A stretch of 64,000 nucleotides of DNA. It comes from Casuarina equisetifolia (Eukaryota > Streptophyta > Magnoliopsida > Fagales > Casuarinaceae). A program made the position numbers and the translations under genes. The DNA is taken from positions 17,097,931-17,161,930 of the forward strand of contig CM052357.1 in assembly GCA_028551475.1 (NCBI GenBank), read 5' to 3'. The notes under the pieces are model-generated. The model had not been told where the DNA came from and did not search any database. It saw only the letters and a program-made list of their open reading frames with translations. Position 1 is the first letter of the stretch; every line of letters starts with the position of its first letter. Below are positions 25,155 through 36,459 of this stretch, one piece after another.

Positions 25155-26785
25155 TATGACTATCTAATTAGTAATACAAAGTAATTTAGATTTTCAATCA
25201 ATCTCAATGGAGAACATGCAGGATACTTTAAGGGTACTAATGGATTATGAAAAACTAATCCCTTATCTCGATATTTATTTGTATTAGTCATGGATATACT
25301 TAATAGAATCATTTCAAAAACCTTTAAGTAGTGTTTAAATTTCATTGGTGTTGTAAATATGAAAAATCACTCATTTATGTTTTGCTAATGATTTATTTCT
25401 CTTATCTTATGGTGATGTGAACTCAATCCTACGTTTTATAGAAGTTTTGAAAGAATTTACTAATCTAATAGGTTTAAAGTATAACCCAAACAAATGTTAA
25501 ATTTTCTTTTTGGGGTTACTAGAGCAAGAATAACTTCTTATACCTGATCATATTCCTTTCCCAAAGGATTCACTTTCCATTAGATATCTTGAAGTTTCCC
25601 TTGTCACAAAAGGACTAACTCAAGTTAATTGTAAAGGTCTAACAAATAAAATATTTAGAAGAATAGAAGGTTAGGGAATGAAACATCTAAGCTATGCAAA
25701 AAGATTACAATTGGTGAAATCTATCTTTATTTCTATTTAAACATTTTGGATACAAGTCTTCCTACTGCTAAAGCAAATAATTTATGAGATTAAGAAAAAG
25801 AGAAAGAAATTCTTATGGACAAGTAATATAGATATGCATCATTTTCACAAAGTAGCTTGGCAAATTGTTTGCTCACCTAAGAAGAAAAAGAGATTAGGTT
25901 TATTGAATCTCAAAATTTGGAATAAAGTCCTTTTAGGACATATGTTTTGGGATCTCATAAATCTCCCAAAAGCCTCATTATGGAGTAAATGGATTCATAG
26001 TACAAAGTATAAAAGAATTTTAGTAATGTAGTTGGACATAAAAGCTACCATAGCTTAGAATTGGTAAAGTCTCTTTAAGTTAAGGCTTACACTTATCTCT
26101 GTTCTCTCGAGTCTAACATATTGTTGCTAAAATATTTATAATGATTTTTGGCAAGCTAAAGAAACGGTGGATTGGTATGATTTAATTTGGACAAGTGATA
26201 TTAGCAAACATAATTTCATTGGATAACTTGTTTGTAGGAACAAACTTTCTACAATTATAGAAATTGTATGATGACTTCCTTTAGTAAACATATATTTTAA
26301 GTTTTGTTAGTCTTATATAGAAAATAAAAGTCATCTATTTTTTTAGTGTGCGTTAACAATGATGATTTGGAAAAGTATTCTCGCTTAGAATGGTATCCGA
26401 CATGACATTAGAAGATGTAATGAAGAACTACAATGGATCATCAAGCAATAAAAGGAAAGGATTTAACTGCTAAACTTCTCAAGATGTCTTTCTTAGCTTA
26501 TATTTATTGTATATAGGTTGAACAAAATAGGAGATGTTTTCAAGGAAAAATAATTGATATCTTTATTTTCTTAGTGAAAATAAAGAAGGTAGTATAAGGT
26601 AAAGTTTCTTTGTTTAAAAATATAAAATTCTCCTAAAGTAAAATTATTTTGAGTGAGATTTGGAGGCTTTCAATTTTCAATTTTTCATAGATATGGTGAC
26701 TTTTATAATATTAAAATATACTCTTGTGCTTCTATACTTTAATATTTATTAATGTAATTTATTTTTCTACAAAAAAAATACAAAT
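25155..26785 (+). pseudogene. 5'-truncated L1-type LINE (reverse transcriptase, 3' part)
   Basis: Plus-strand pieces of a plant L1 reverse transcriptase: FSINLNGEHAGYFKGTNGL (about 25191-25247), NPLSRYLFVLVMDILNRII (25255-25311, usual GDPLSPYLFVLVME), CFANDLFLLSYGDVNSILRF (25381-25440), IRYLEV, then the C-terminal KVAWQIVCSPKKKKRLGLLN and SLWSKWIHSTKYKR (25846-26020). Upstream domains are missing, as is usual for 5'-truncated LINE insertions. The 3' end has a short A-run near 26771-26779. The FADD catalytic motif reads FAND. Frameshifts and stops are frequent. Confidence 0.85.
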
Positions 26786-26799
26786 TAATTTGCTCAACC

Positions 26800-28120
26800 T
26801 AACACAAATGGATCAAGGTCAGCTACAATGATAGCCATATGTTTGTTACAATAACAAAAGCCTATCCAAGTTCACGACAAAAACTACTCAAATATACTAG
26901 CATGCAATGAAAAAGGCACACACAATATTAAGTAAAGAGTTGAAGCAAGGATTGCCCGCAATATTTTAAGTGATTAAAAAAAACACTTTCAACCCACTTT
27001 CTTTGACATTCTTGTCAAAGAATTTCACTATTTATTTTCGGGGGATCGAATGAAGTGTCCAAGCCACCTCGTTTAATAACCTAAGAAAGGGTACACGATA
27101 ATCCCTTGAATTAGCCAATACAATCTTTCATAAAAGTCTATAAAATAAGCTCAAAGAGGAGAAACATGAAACCCCTTAAAGATAAGATTTTCAACTCCAT
27201 GGGTTTCAAATTATTAAAAAAAAAAAGGTTTCAGATTAAAGCTATCACATATAAAATGATTAGAACAATACAACACAAATATAGTAACAAGACTTAGGAA
27301 ATCTGTATGAGAACAAGATAGGCTATTGTAGAACACAAATAAATTTTATGGAGGATTTCAGATTAGTTGTTGATGATTCAATTCTGTCCCCAACTTGAAG
27401 CTTTCCGTCCCCTCTTTAAATCGCTACTGCAATGGCTTCTTCATATTAAATGTTCGATTGGCAGAGAGTGATTAGGTTTCTGAACGGTCAACTATCACCA
27501 TCTTTAGGTCTGCAGGAATAGCGTCAGAACGGTTGGATTTTCCTCTCCTTTTTCTGAAACAGTGGCGCCTCCTTTCCTTTTGTTTTCTTCACATGTCGCT
27601 GCCCTGACTCACGAAAGGCTTCTCATTAAGATTCACGAGGACTGGGCTTGGGCTTATATTTTATGATTGTTCATTAAAGTTCATGGGCTAGCTTTTCACT
27701 TCGCATTTGGTATTTGGACTTCAACTCAACTCCATATAGATTTCTTTATGAGCTGGGTCACATGATCCTTCATTTAATCACACCCAATTATGTCTTCTAA
27801 TAATGTGGACCACAAAACAAGCATCATATAGTGTTGGGTCCATAAGAGTAAAGGCATAAGGCTTTTAATCAAATATTCTAACAATTATTTCAATATGACC
27901 ATAAGCTCAATATTGCTGTAAGTGTACATATTTATCCATAAGGAATATTTCATAGCATAAGCACAAGGTCATAGAAATTATAATTTCACCACAGCCCAAC
28001 AACCTTATAATTAGTTCACCTAATTATAGTGAGCTCAACAATTTTCTAATCATATCATTGTCAAAAATATTAGTTTACTCACCCCAATAGTTGATAATAA
28101 TACAAATGGTGTCTTAATTT
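26800..28120 (-). repeat. possible divergent LTR related to the Sirevirus-like family
   Basis: Landmarks appear in the family order: a serial CAACC / AAAGGT block, GGTTTCAGATTAAAG (27226-27240), a GTCAGAACGG motif (27522-27531; the family has its complement CCGTTCTGAC), and a GGGCTTGGGCTT region where other copies have minisatellites. The ends were not found, so this may be another LTR type with shared parts. Confidence 0.3.
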
Positions 28121-29400
28121 AGTATAAGTGAGACCCTAGGGATTAAGATGTGTTAAATCTCAGTGCCAATTGACACTTTAGTGAAAAGTGAGATGTGAAA
28201 AATTAGTTAGAATTCGGGTGCAACCAATTTTCATGAGCGTGTTGGATCAACATGGATACTTGTTCTCCTTTACACATACCATGTGGACTGTAGTCATGGT
28301 GGTATTGATAAGAAGGTGATGATATTCATGGTGTTGGACTTTGAGGACTAGACTCTAAGGGGAGCTTTAAGGTTTCAAAGACACATATCTAGTGTTTTTT
28401 TGAGGCAGTACATGTGTAGAATGGGAATAGTTCATATGTCTTCATGGAGGGCTTGAGGTATAAACAGAAATTGGTGCTAGTTCATTTTAATGTGTGGAGT
28501 CCAATTTAAGTTACTTCCCTGCGAGAATCACGAGATGAAGGCTTGGTAGCTGCTAAACTTGTTGGGTTGAAGCTTAAAAAAAATATAGTTGTTCGGATGG
28601 CCCTTCCTTACAACGCTCCGTCGCCCATCCCAAGGTCAAATTAAAATGAGTATAATTTTATTGGGAGATAAGCATGGTCCTGGCGAAAGTAGGCTAGGTA
28701 TCAAATATTGGTGCCTCAGTTTTGTCTCAATAATGGTAAGATACCCAAACAGCAAGAGAGAGAAGAGAAAGAAAAAGCACGTTGGAGAAGGAAGATCCAG
28801 TGGCATGTTCTCCTCTCTTTATGTGATATTCCGGATTGAGTTAAAAGTAGATGTGTTCATATGTTGAGTCTCAAATGGGGGCGTTTTCGGTTGATCTAAG
28901 CCACATTGTCAGACGAGAGAAGCGTTGTCACAAGTTGAAGACATGCTAGTCAAAAATGCGAGACACCCGAAAAGTAGAATAGCCACGTCACCGTGAAGGA
29001 CACTAAAAGCTTCTGCCCATTTGGGTTTTGAAGTCATACTAGGACACGTTTCTCCCTTAAACATGATTTGATTCTCAGTTAGTGGTCCCTCCTTCAAAGG
29101 AGGAAAATCTCATATCAAGAAAGAGAAATCACTACATCCACTTTCTTCTTTTTTTCTAGACTAGATTCAAAAAATTGGTTATCTTCAACGAGGGCTTACG
29201 TAGGAGAATTCACAAAAAGATATTTCTAAAGACACGTCGTGAAAAGGAAAGTGATGCATCTGCATGCTACTCTTACATCTCGTCCAAATTTTCTAATCTT
29301 TGTTATTGTCCTTTTATTTTTTTTCCCTTTTAGCAGAAATTTGTAAGCGCACTGCACGTCCTCTCCATTAGCATGGGAAGTAGTCGAGTGTAGTTGGTTG
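28121..29400. other. no gene recognised; start of a GC-richer island
   Basis: Less AT-rich than its surroundings from about 28560 on. Contains a GA-rich run at 28757-28800 and a small palindrome CCTCCTTCAAAGGAGG at 29086-29101. ORFs at 28589-28867 and 28909-29097 resemble nothing known to me. Confidence 0.45.
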
Positions 29401-29411
29401 TCGGGAGACGG

Positions 29412-29418
29412 TATAAAA
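29412..29418 (+). promoter_or_regulatory. TATA box, candidate promoter of the MIR399 transcript
   Basis: TATAAAA in a GC-richer setting, 345 bp upstream of the hairpin and in the right orientation. The two P1BS motifs lie downstream of it, so an alternative start closer to the hairpin is possible. Confidence 0.4.
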
Positions 29419-29624
29419 GTACATCGAAATTTGATCAAGAGAATATAATATCGATGTGGAATGTGAAGACCTGCCTGAAAAAACATTACAGTTTTCTGTG
29501 CTCTGTAACAGTTTTAATAAGGGATAGGTGTAACGAGGTAGAGAAAGAAAAGTCCTATTAGAAGAATGGGGACCGTGAAAGCTACAATAGAATGACGAAG
29601 AAGATCTAGGGGGAATGATCCAGA

Positions 29625-29632
29625 GCATATGC
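29625..29632. promoter_or_regulatory. P1BS motif (PHR1-type binding site) 1
   Basis: GCATATGC fits GNATATNC, the site bound by PHR1/PHL MYB-coiled-coil factors in phosphate-starvation promoters. It lies 132 bp before the hairpin. MIR399 genes are known PHR1 targets. Confidence 0.6.
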
Positions 29633-29647
29633 GCATTCAATTTCGTG

Positions 29648-29655
29648 GAATATCC
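29648..29655. promoter_or_regulatory. P1BS motif 2
   Basis: GAATATCC fits GNATATNC, 16 bp after the first P1BS and about 100 bp before the hairpin. A close pair strengthens the regulatory reading. Confidence 0.6.
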
Positions 29656-29756
29656 ATATCCGGTGTGCGGAGCACGAAGCATAAGAAGAGGCGTCGGACG
29701 TTTTACCAACACATGGCAGAACTCAACGATGGAAAGCATGTTTTGAGGGTGGAGAA

Positions 29757-29843
29757 GAATGACAGTGCAATTCTCCTTTGGCTGAACTGTTGCACGCTTG
29801 CATAAGTGCAGATTTCTGCCAAAGGAGAATTGCCCCGCCATTC
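29757..29843 (+). ncRNA. MIR399: MIR399 microRNA precursor hairpin
   Basis: Foldback of about 87 nt. The 3' arm holds the 21-nt mature miR399 at 29817-29837, beginning TGCCAAAGGAGAATTGCC; miR399 family members share TGCCAAAGGAGA and vary around positions 13 and 20. The 5' arm has the star strand at about 29765-29785. Fifteen bases (29768-29782) pair perfectly with 29818-29832. The stem continues outwards with three single mismatches to 29757/29843 and inwards through a TGCAC/GTGCA helix (29791-29795 with 29806-29810). Known role: miR399 rises in phosphate starvation, moves shoot to root in phloem, and cleaves PHO2/UBC24 mRNA, which releases phosphate transporters from degradation. Two P1BS sites upstream fit PHR1 control. 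Expression cannot be seen from sequence. Confidence 0.93.
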
Positions 29844-31150
29844 AACTATTACCTGTGTGAAGTTCCCAGGGACAGCGTACGTTCTTCTTTATTTGCATGG
29901 TATACTTTCATCTTCCCTTTATGTTGTTACTTTTTGCTCAATGCAGTAGAAAGAGTGTAGACGATAACAAACTAGCCACTAGAAAATTCCCATTGATTTC
30001 CCTAGGGGAAAGCACAAAGTTCAGAACTATGGGGAAAAAGAAATTGCCAAAGGTGAATATTAGGATACTGCAACGACATTCTGCGGCTCAAGCCACGATA
30101 AAGACATGCACCTGGAGGTCAAGCTCAAAAGCTATTACTGTTTACGTCGTTGGAAGTCTTTTCCTGAGGTTCCTCGAGCTGATAGGCCAAATCTCGGCCA
30201 AAGAACCCAGCTAATTACTCTTTATGTAACACTAAGAAAAGCCAAGTTACTTCGTGGATACGAAGGACGCATACATGAACTGTAGTTGCAGCTGAAGTAC
30301 CCTACCTTGGGCCTCTGTACAGTTGGGTCAATGACAGGGATTAGACACGTCTCCAGCTAATATAAGCCAAACTACAATACAAAACTGCCATGAAATTATA
30401 TTTTGCGACTCGAAAGATATTTTTATTCTTGTTTCTTACTGAGTTCCGAATTGTGATCGCAAAAGCCCTTATTTTTACAAATTAAACATTAATTACTTTA
30501 CTCGCGAAACACTTACCAAAACATAAATTAACTAACAGTACTACCCCCCCTTTGTATTTTCATTTTTCACACTCTAAAGCAGTCCTAATCGATAGTCCTT
30601 GATTTTTTTTTTTTTGATAAGTAATAGTCTTTGAAGTTCTTTATCTTAAGGAGAATTGCTGTGGTCTATTTCTGATTGCAAAGTTTAAGCGTCAATTACT
30701 GAAACTTTTCGGATTTCCTTGCATTTTACAATAGAATAATTTACAAGCAAGAGCAATGGTTTAGAGCTTATCAAGGAACTATGTTTCTTTGATCCTGAAA
30801 AGAAAAAGGAAATCGAAATATTAAACAGCAGACACCTGCCTCGGTGCCTCTACTGGAACAGCAAGGTTTAGAACAACAAAAGCAAATTGGCATCACCGAC
30901 TTCAAATTAAAAATTTTGTTTAGTTCCAGGATCTAACGAGAGATTCCTTTAATCGCAAAGCAGCCATTGTCGACACTATAAAGAAGTTAAGCAACTGATT
31001 TCTTGAACAAATAAGAAACTATTTTTCCCATAGGAATAAAGCTTTTATATTAGGAAGGATATATGTAAAAGGGAAAAGGGGGCAAGAATCTGTTACAAAG
31101 TAGAAGATGTTAATAGAGTTTTGGAATTTACTAAATGCAGCGTTTGAGCT
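29844..31150. other. downstream of MIR399; no further gene recognised
   Basis: A 105-codon plus-strand ORF (29897-30214) carries a lysine-rich MGKKKLPKVNIRI start but no known domain. A T-run followed by GATAAGTAAT at about 30604-30626 looks like the reverse of a retroposon tail. From about 31000 the LINE 3' side begins. Confidence 0.45.
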
Positions 31151-31309
31151 TAAAATCATATATGTTGATTGAAGGGAGCAATCATACAATTTCTATCATT
31201 TTAGAAGGTCTATCTTAAAAGCAAGTCATCCAATGAAATTATGTTTATCAATCCATCATTTTATCAACTTATCAAAGGTCCTTATAAGTATTTTGAGAAC
31301 AATATGTAG

Positions 31310-32308
31310 AACTGAAGAAAACCAAGGTTAAGTGTAGGCCTTAGCTTAGGAGGCCTGTCCAACTTTATGTGATGGTACATTTTATGTCAAATTGCATCAT
31401 TGGAATTGTTTTGCATTTTATACTATGAACCCATTTACTCCTTAATAAAGATTCTAGGAGATTTATGACATTTCAAAGTATATGTCCTGAAAGGACTTTA
31501 TTTTAAAGTTTGGGATTTGGTAAACCTAATCTTTCCTCCTTCTTTGGTGAGAAAATAATTTGTCAAGCTATTTTGTGATAACAATCACATTTATAGTATT
31601 TGCTTATAGGAATTTGCTTATCTTTTTCTCAATTTTATAAAATGTTTGCTTCAATAGTAGGAACACTTGCATCTAGAATGTACATATGGAAATAAGGATG
31701 GATTTTTCCAATTGTAGTCTTCTTATATGGCTAAGATCTTTCATTTCCCACCCTTTAATTCTTCCAAATATTTTATGTGTCAAAACTTTACAAGTTTGAG
31801 TTAGTATTTTCATGATAACCAAGATATCTAATTGGGAGTGAAATCGTAGGAAAAGGAGTATGATAAATGATCAAAAGTTTTGCTTGATCCAAAAACCATA
31901 AGATGAATATTTGATATTTGGTTAGGTTATAATGTAAACCTATAAAGTCAACAAATTCCACCAAAGCTTTTACAAAGTAAAGTACTAAATTCACATCATT
32001 GTGATTAAAGGGGAACAAATCATTAGCAAAATATAAATGAGTAGATTTTCCACCTTTGTAGCACTTATGAAATTGAAATTCCAATGTGAAGGTATTTGCG
32101 ACAATGATTCTATTGAGTATCTCCATAACCATGACAAATAAATATCATAATAAGAGATCACCTTGTCTTAATCCATTAATACTTTGATGTATCCTATCTA
32201 TTCTCCATTAAAGTTTACTGAGAATCTTGTTGTAGTGATACATTTACCTATAAGATTAATCAAGTATTAGGAGTGTTAATGGCTTTCAAGACTCCTAATA
32301 CTACTTTT
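31310..32308 (-). pseudogene. LINE reverse transcriptase, 3' half
   Basis: Minus strand: YLFVMVMEILNRIIVAN (about 32100-32155), STHLYFANDLFPFNHNDVN (about 31993-32050), IGLHYNLTKYQIFILWFLDQ, PIRYLGYHEN (about 31800-31830), then the tail with SPKKEERLGLPNPKL and LLRSKWVHSIKCK (about 31420-31530). This is the thumb and C-terminal part of an L1-type RT that would copy the element RNA at a nicked chromosome end. The catalytic FADD reads FAND. Separated from the other RT half by the solo LTR starting at 32309. Confidence 0.85.
32304..32308. repeat. target site duplication of solo LTR (left)
   Basis: CTTTT, identical to 33975-33979 on the far side of the LTR. Confidence 0.85.
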
Positions 32309-33388
32309 TGTAAGGTTTTATGGCTAACCAAGAAAGGGGGGTTGAATTGGTTTCTTAGTTTTTAGCTTTATTTTTCTGTTCTTCTAGATTTCATGCAAGA
32401 TTGTCAATCAACACAATTATATCAAAGCATATAATCAAAAAGATAAGATAAGATAAGATAAGCAAGCTCAAGGGTTGACATGGTGGTTCGACACTTTTCA
32501 CCTACTTCTAACCTTTTCTCCTTCAACTTAAACCAAGTTGAAGTCTACTTTACTTAAAGCTAAGAGAAATCCTCTCCTACATTTCATAACTTCTTAACAA
32601 GGAGTTATTTATTCCACGGTTACAAAGCTTAAGTTAAATCAACCATATTATATTAAGCAAGTCCTCAAATATATAATGTGAGTGAGGAATAATGTTTCTC
32701 AAAGAGCTAATTAAAGATGTGTAAGTTCAATTCAAGCTCTACTCACGAAACCCCTAATTTTTCTCAAAGGTAGGGTTTTGGATTTACAAAGATCTTTATG
32801 TGCAAATAATATTTTGAAGTAATCTAGCACATATAAAGATCAATCTAATAGTAGACATTCACAAGATAATAGATTTAAAGGAATGTCATCGAAGAGTCTT
32901 GCTTTCTCCAAGGATTGAAGAACATAGTAGTATGAGTATACGATTTTCACCAAGCTTCAATCTCTTTTAATGAAATCAGTATTATTTCATTTAGCAGCAC
33001 CTAAACATTCACCCTAGGCTCCTTATAAAGTAGATTATTAAATCTTAAGCACTTTAGGGTTTTGGTTCAAACCTATTTGAGATTTTTCCATTGAAACTTG
33101 ATAGAAGTGACATGATACACCTGTAAAGACAACGATTATTATAGTAAAGAACCATTCTGACACATCCATCACCTCATTCTTCTTTCCATTAGAGACTTGG
33201 TAGTTGACGAAGAAAAAGGAGGATGGCTTTGTGCAAAGATGGGGCTTAGGGCTTCATTTTGTTTGACATAAGAGAGCATTCTCTTATCAAAGTGAAACAA
33301 CTATGTTTCACTTAAGTGATGTCAACTTTGGTTAAGCTTTGCAGGCCTGTTTGTGGACTAAACTTCGCAGGCTTACTCCACACTAGTC

Positions 33389-33629
33389 CAACAATTAATT
33401 GGTCTAGCAATCAGTTAGTATATCAGTTAATCAATATAGCAGTTAATTGGTTCAATAATGATCCAGCAATGATCCAGCAAGCAATCGGTCCAGTAGTTAA
33501 TTGGTTTAATAATGATCCAGCAAGTAATTGGTCTAGCAATGATCTAGCAAGCAATCGGTCTAATAATGATCTAGCAAGCAATCAGTCTAATAATGATCCA
33601 ACAAGCAATCGGTCCAATAATGATCAAAT
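33389..33629. repeat. 27-bp minisatellite in the solo LTR
   Basis: The last four units (33522-33629) are regular 27-mers of the type AAGCAATCGGTCTAATAATG plus ATCTAGC; the left part is shuffled. It creates a spurious plus-strand ORF with a 9-residue SNRSNNDLA repeat. Confidence 0.9.
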
Positions 33630-33835
33630 AGAGATAAATTGGTCTAGACAAGCTAGTGAATATTTTCTCTTATATTTGTATTAAGCAAGTAGTATACCTT
33701 TATCCTTCACAAGTACCTATAAGCACATAATTACCAAGTATCATTTTCTTTTAATATAAGCACTTATATCACATAAATAATTTATCTTAACTCTATATGT
33801 GATGTTTGATAATGAAATGTAGGAAACTGGCTACT

Positions 33836-33862
33836 TTATAATATCATTAGTTGATATTATAA
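33836..33862. repeat. family near-palindrome in the solo LTR
   Basis: 27-bp near-palindrome, one base different from that in LTR A (ATTAGTT centre). Confidence 0.85.
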
Positions 33863-33974
33863 TTTGCACACCTTTTACTTCCTTTGGTATTCAATGTATG
33901 CCCATAAAGATGTTATCATACATTCACAAATAAAATTTTTCTCAACAAAACACATCAACACATAATTTTCAACA

Positions 33975-33979
33975 CTTTT
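33975..33979. repeat. target site duplication of solo LTR (right)
   Basis: CTTTT, matching 32304-32308. Confidence 0.85.
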
Positions 33980-34950
33980 CATTTGATCATGTCATACACC
34001 TTCATGAGATCAATTTTTAAAATCACATGTTTACCTTTATCTCCCTTGTGATAGTTTTATAAAAATTCTTAACAAAGCATCATCTTCTCCAAAATTTGTC
34101 GTCCTTTTATGAAAGCAATTTGATTGCTACTAAGGTTAGAATGAAGCTTATCCTTTTAGCTAGTATTTTAGAAATGATTTTGTATAGAACGTCGCAACAC
34201 ACTATTGTATTGTAAACCTTAAGGACTAAAGAATGAAATGTAAAATTAGTAACTTTCAACAAATTTCTAAAGGAGACAAACTCTAGTATAACATCTCTTA
34301 TCTCTTCCAATAATAAGCCATGATTTTTTATAGAATAGGTTGTTATACCCATATGGCCTAAGAAATTTAAAATTACCAATTTCCCAAATGCTTTAATAAC
34401 ATCAAAATATTCAAAGTTTGGTAGATTAAGTAGCTTAGTAGTGTCTTCAATGAATATAAAAAGTGCATCTCTTAAAGTAGGTGGGGATACGTCCAAAGAT
34501 TCCAAGGATAAACTAATAATAGGAAATAATAGCAATTCTCAAGTCCTCATCTTCTCTTATAACCAAGTCATCATCTAGTGCTAATTTGTTGATATTGTTT
34601 TGAGCTTTCCTCCACATCAGTGATGCAAAGATCTTACTATTGTTATTCCTTCCTTTTAACCATATGTTCCTTGATTTCTATTTAAAAAGGATTTCTTTAT
34701 ATTCACTCATGGCAAGGAGTTGCTTAAGCTGTAATTTTTCCTCAAAATATGCATCTAGATAATAAAGATTAATCTATAACTTGCTTTGGGTTTGCATAAG
34801 ATTTTCTCTAGCATCCTTTACCTTTTAGTGTAAATCTCCAAAATGGGTTGTACTGAGTTTCTTGAGAGGTAAAGCTTTTAGTTTTTGCAAAACTTAAGAC
34901 ATTTTTTAGCTATCTATTTCCCATTGCATTACTAAACTTATTGTGTCCAT
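33980..34950 (-). pseudogene. LINE linker and reverse transcriptase, 5' half
   Basis: Minus strand from 34700 leftwards: NNSKIFASLMWRKAQNNINKL (about 34590-34650) is the segment between endonuclease and RT. Then DVILEFVSFRNLLKVTN (about 34240-34300), CCDVLYKIISKILAKRIS (about 34140-34200) and, near the LTR, text for the palm. These match the fingers of plant L1 RTs, where (I)SCCNVIYKxxxKILANRL is usual. The NQSAF region lies close to the solo LTR entry. Confidence 0.85.
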
Positions 34951-35270
34951 AAAGTCTAAGCAATCATTCTAGAAATTAAATAATCTAAATGGAGGTTTCT
35001 TCTTGCTTATGGTATTTCTAAATATTACTAGCTTGGAAAAATGATCCAATGTATCATAAAACAAAAATTCAAATGTAAATTTGTCAAAATTAAGCAAACA
35101 TTTTACTATAATAAAGGTCTTATCAATTTTACTAGCGTTAAGACTAGTTCCTAGACCTTTGTTTGTCCATATGAGAAGAGAATAAAAAAAAGGAAGTTTA
35201 ATCAATGCTAGATTCTTAATCATTTCATTCAAATTCCCCATTTCTGGTGTGCATCTAAAATTTAGGCTAA
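34951..35270 (-). pseudogene. LINE endonuclease, C-terminal part
   Basis: Minus-strand reading includes NLALIKLPFFYSLLIWTNKG (usual L.DLP..G..YTWTN), SKIDKTFIIVKCLLNF (usual RKLDRVLVN..W), LYDTLDHFSKLVIF (usual SDHSPL) and KKKPPFRLFNF. This is the end of the APE-type endonuclease that nicks target DNA for L1 priming. In the DH pair of the SDH motif both residues remain (LDH). The N-terminal half, at about 35270-35650, is too decayed to name. Confidence 0.82.
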
Positions 35271-35879
35271 TTCACTTACTTTTATTTTATATTTCATTAA
35301 AATCTACGACAACTAACCAAGAAACATTATGAATGAATAAGATTAGAAAAGCTTATAAGGTTGGCCAATAATTATCTACATTCAACTTCCAAGTTACTTG
35401 TATATATGGTAGACAACTAGTATGGGTGAATAGTTAGCTTTTCAATTAGGCAATAAATGACTTAAGATGATAACTTATAGATCTAAGGCTTTTCAAGACT
35501 ACTAGAACTATAATTATAGGTATACTTCCAACTTGCAAATCAAACTTTAAGATTATATTTTCATTTTCTTGTTTCACTTTATGCTTAATCAAAATAATAG
35601 TGTAAGAGAGAAGGAGAATGGGACAAAAGAAAAGATGACATTTTACTTCTTGTCTTTTTCAAACCAAAAGATCTGTTATTTGTAGTACTTGGGAAGAGTC
35701 AAAGATTCCTACTATATCCATTGGTTGAACAATAATACAAGTTTTAGTATCCTTTGTAATAAGAATAGACCTTGTCTTTTTAGAATCATTTTGAATGATT
35801 TGAACATCCTTAGTAAGAATTGCATTTTGATTTGTAGTTAGCCTCACATCTTAAGTATTTTGAGTTTCATTCTTAGTAG

Positions 35880-36450
35880 CTTGAATTTGAAAATTCATTC
35901 TTTTTAGAAACCAAAACTTCTTTTTTCTTTCTCTGTTTTTTCTTTGTATTACATTCTTTATGTGCTTAAGCTTTTACTTCATATAATTTCTCTTCTCCTA
36001 TGTCCATTTCAAATTTCTCAGGGAATTTTACTGTTAATATCCATCAAAATATATATTTTTCATATGATAATTAAAGCTTTTGTTTTGTGGCTTTATCAAT
36101 ATATAAAGGTTTACCCAAGAAAATACTCACATAGGTCAATTTAAAATTGGTCCACAAAACATAAGAGATATTTTATAATCACACCAAATGGGGATGGTAG
36201 AGGTTTTTTCTTTATCCAATCTAATAAAGGGATGCCATCCATAAATTTTCCATTGTCTTAGTATTTGAAAAGTGAAAGAAAAAAAAAGTCTTCTTCAATA
36301 CCTAAAACCTTAGATAAATTATCTTTTCCCGACATTTTTTCTACAAAACCTTTAACTAAATAATATGAGACATTCTTAGCTAAGAAATAACAAACAAGAC
36401 AATTTTCAAAGTTACTTTTAACTTCCTTTTTGGTGGAGATACTACAACAA
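35880..36450 (-). pseudogene. LINE ORF1 (DUF4283-type RNA-binding protein)
   Basis: Minus strand: NCLVCYFLAKNVSYYLVKGF (about 36320-36400), DGIPLLD, a TSTIPIW stretch (about 36190-36210), GKPLYIDKATKQK (about 36072-36111) and a drifted zinc-knuckle end YEVKA.AHKECNTKKK (about 35930-35985). This is the plant L1 ORF1 layout: DUF4283 followed by zf-CCHC_4. Several frameshifts. A second YEYKVDCVYSK stretch upstream (about 36790-36830) looks like the same motif from another, more decayed copy. Confidence 0.72.
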
Positions 36451-36459
36451 GTTTACTTC

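Larger units (their letters stand above)
32309..33974 (-). repeat. solo LTR, Sirevirus-like, inside LINE RT
   Basis: 1666 bp, TGTAAGGTTTTATGGC at the left and TTTTCAACA at the right, flanked by a perfect CTTTT duplication. LINE coding sequence resumes directly on both sides. Contains the near-palindrome at 33836-33862 and a 27-bp tandem array. The exact duplication suggests one of the younger insertions here. Confidence 0.95.

Noticed and set aside
29778..30214. Plus-strand ORFs starting in or just after the MIR399 hairpin
   Set aside because: No domain, no codon pattern, and the first begins inside the precursor stem; a microRNA-encoded peptide cannot be supported from sequence alone.
33316..33684. 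122-codon ORF with a SNRSNNDLA repeat
   Set aside because: Translation of the 27-bp minisatellite in the solo LTR.
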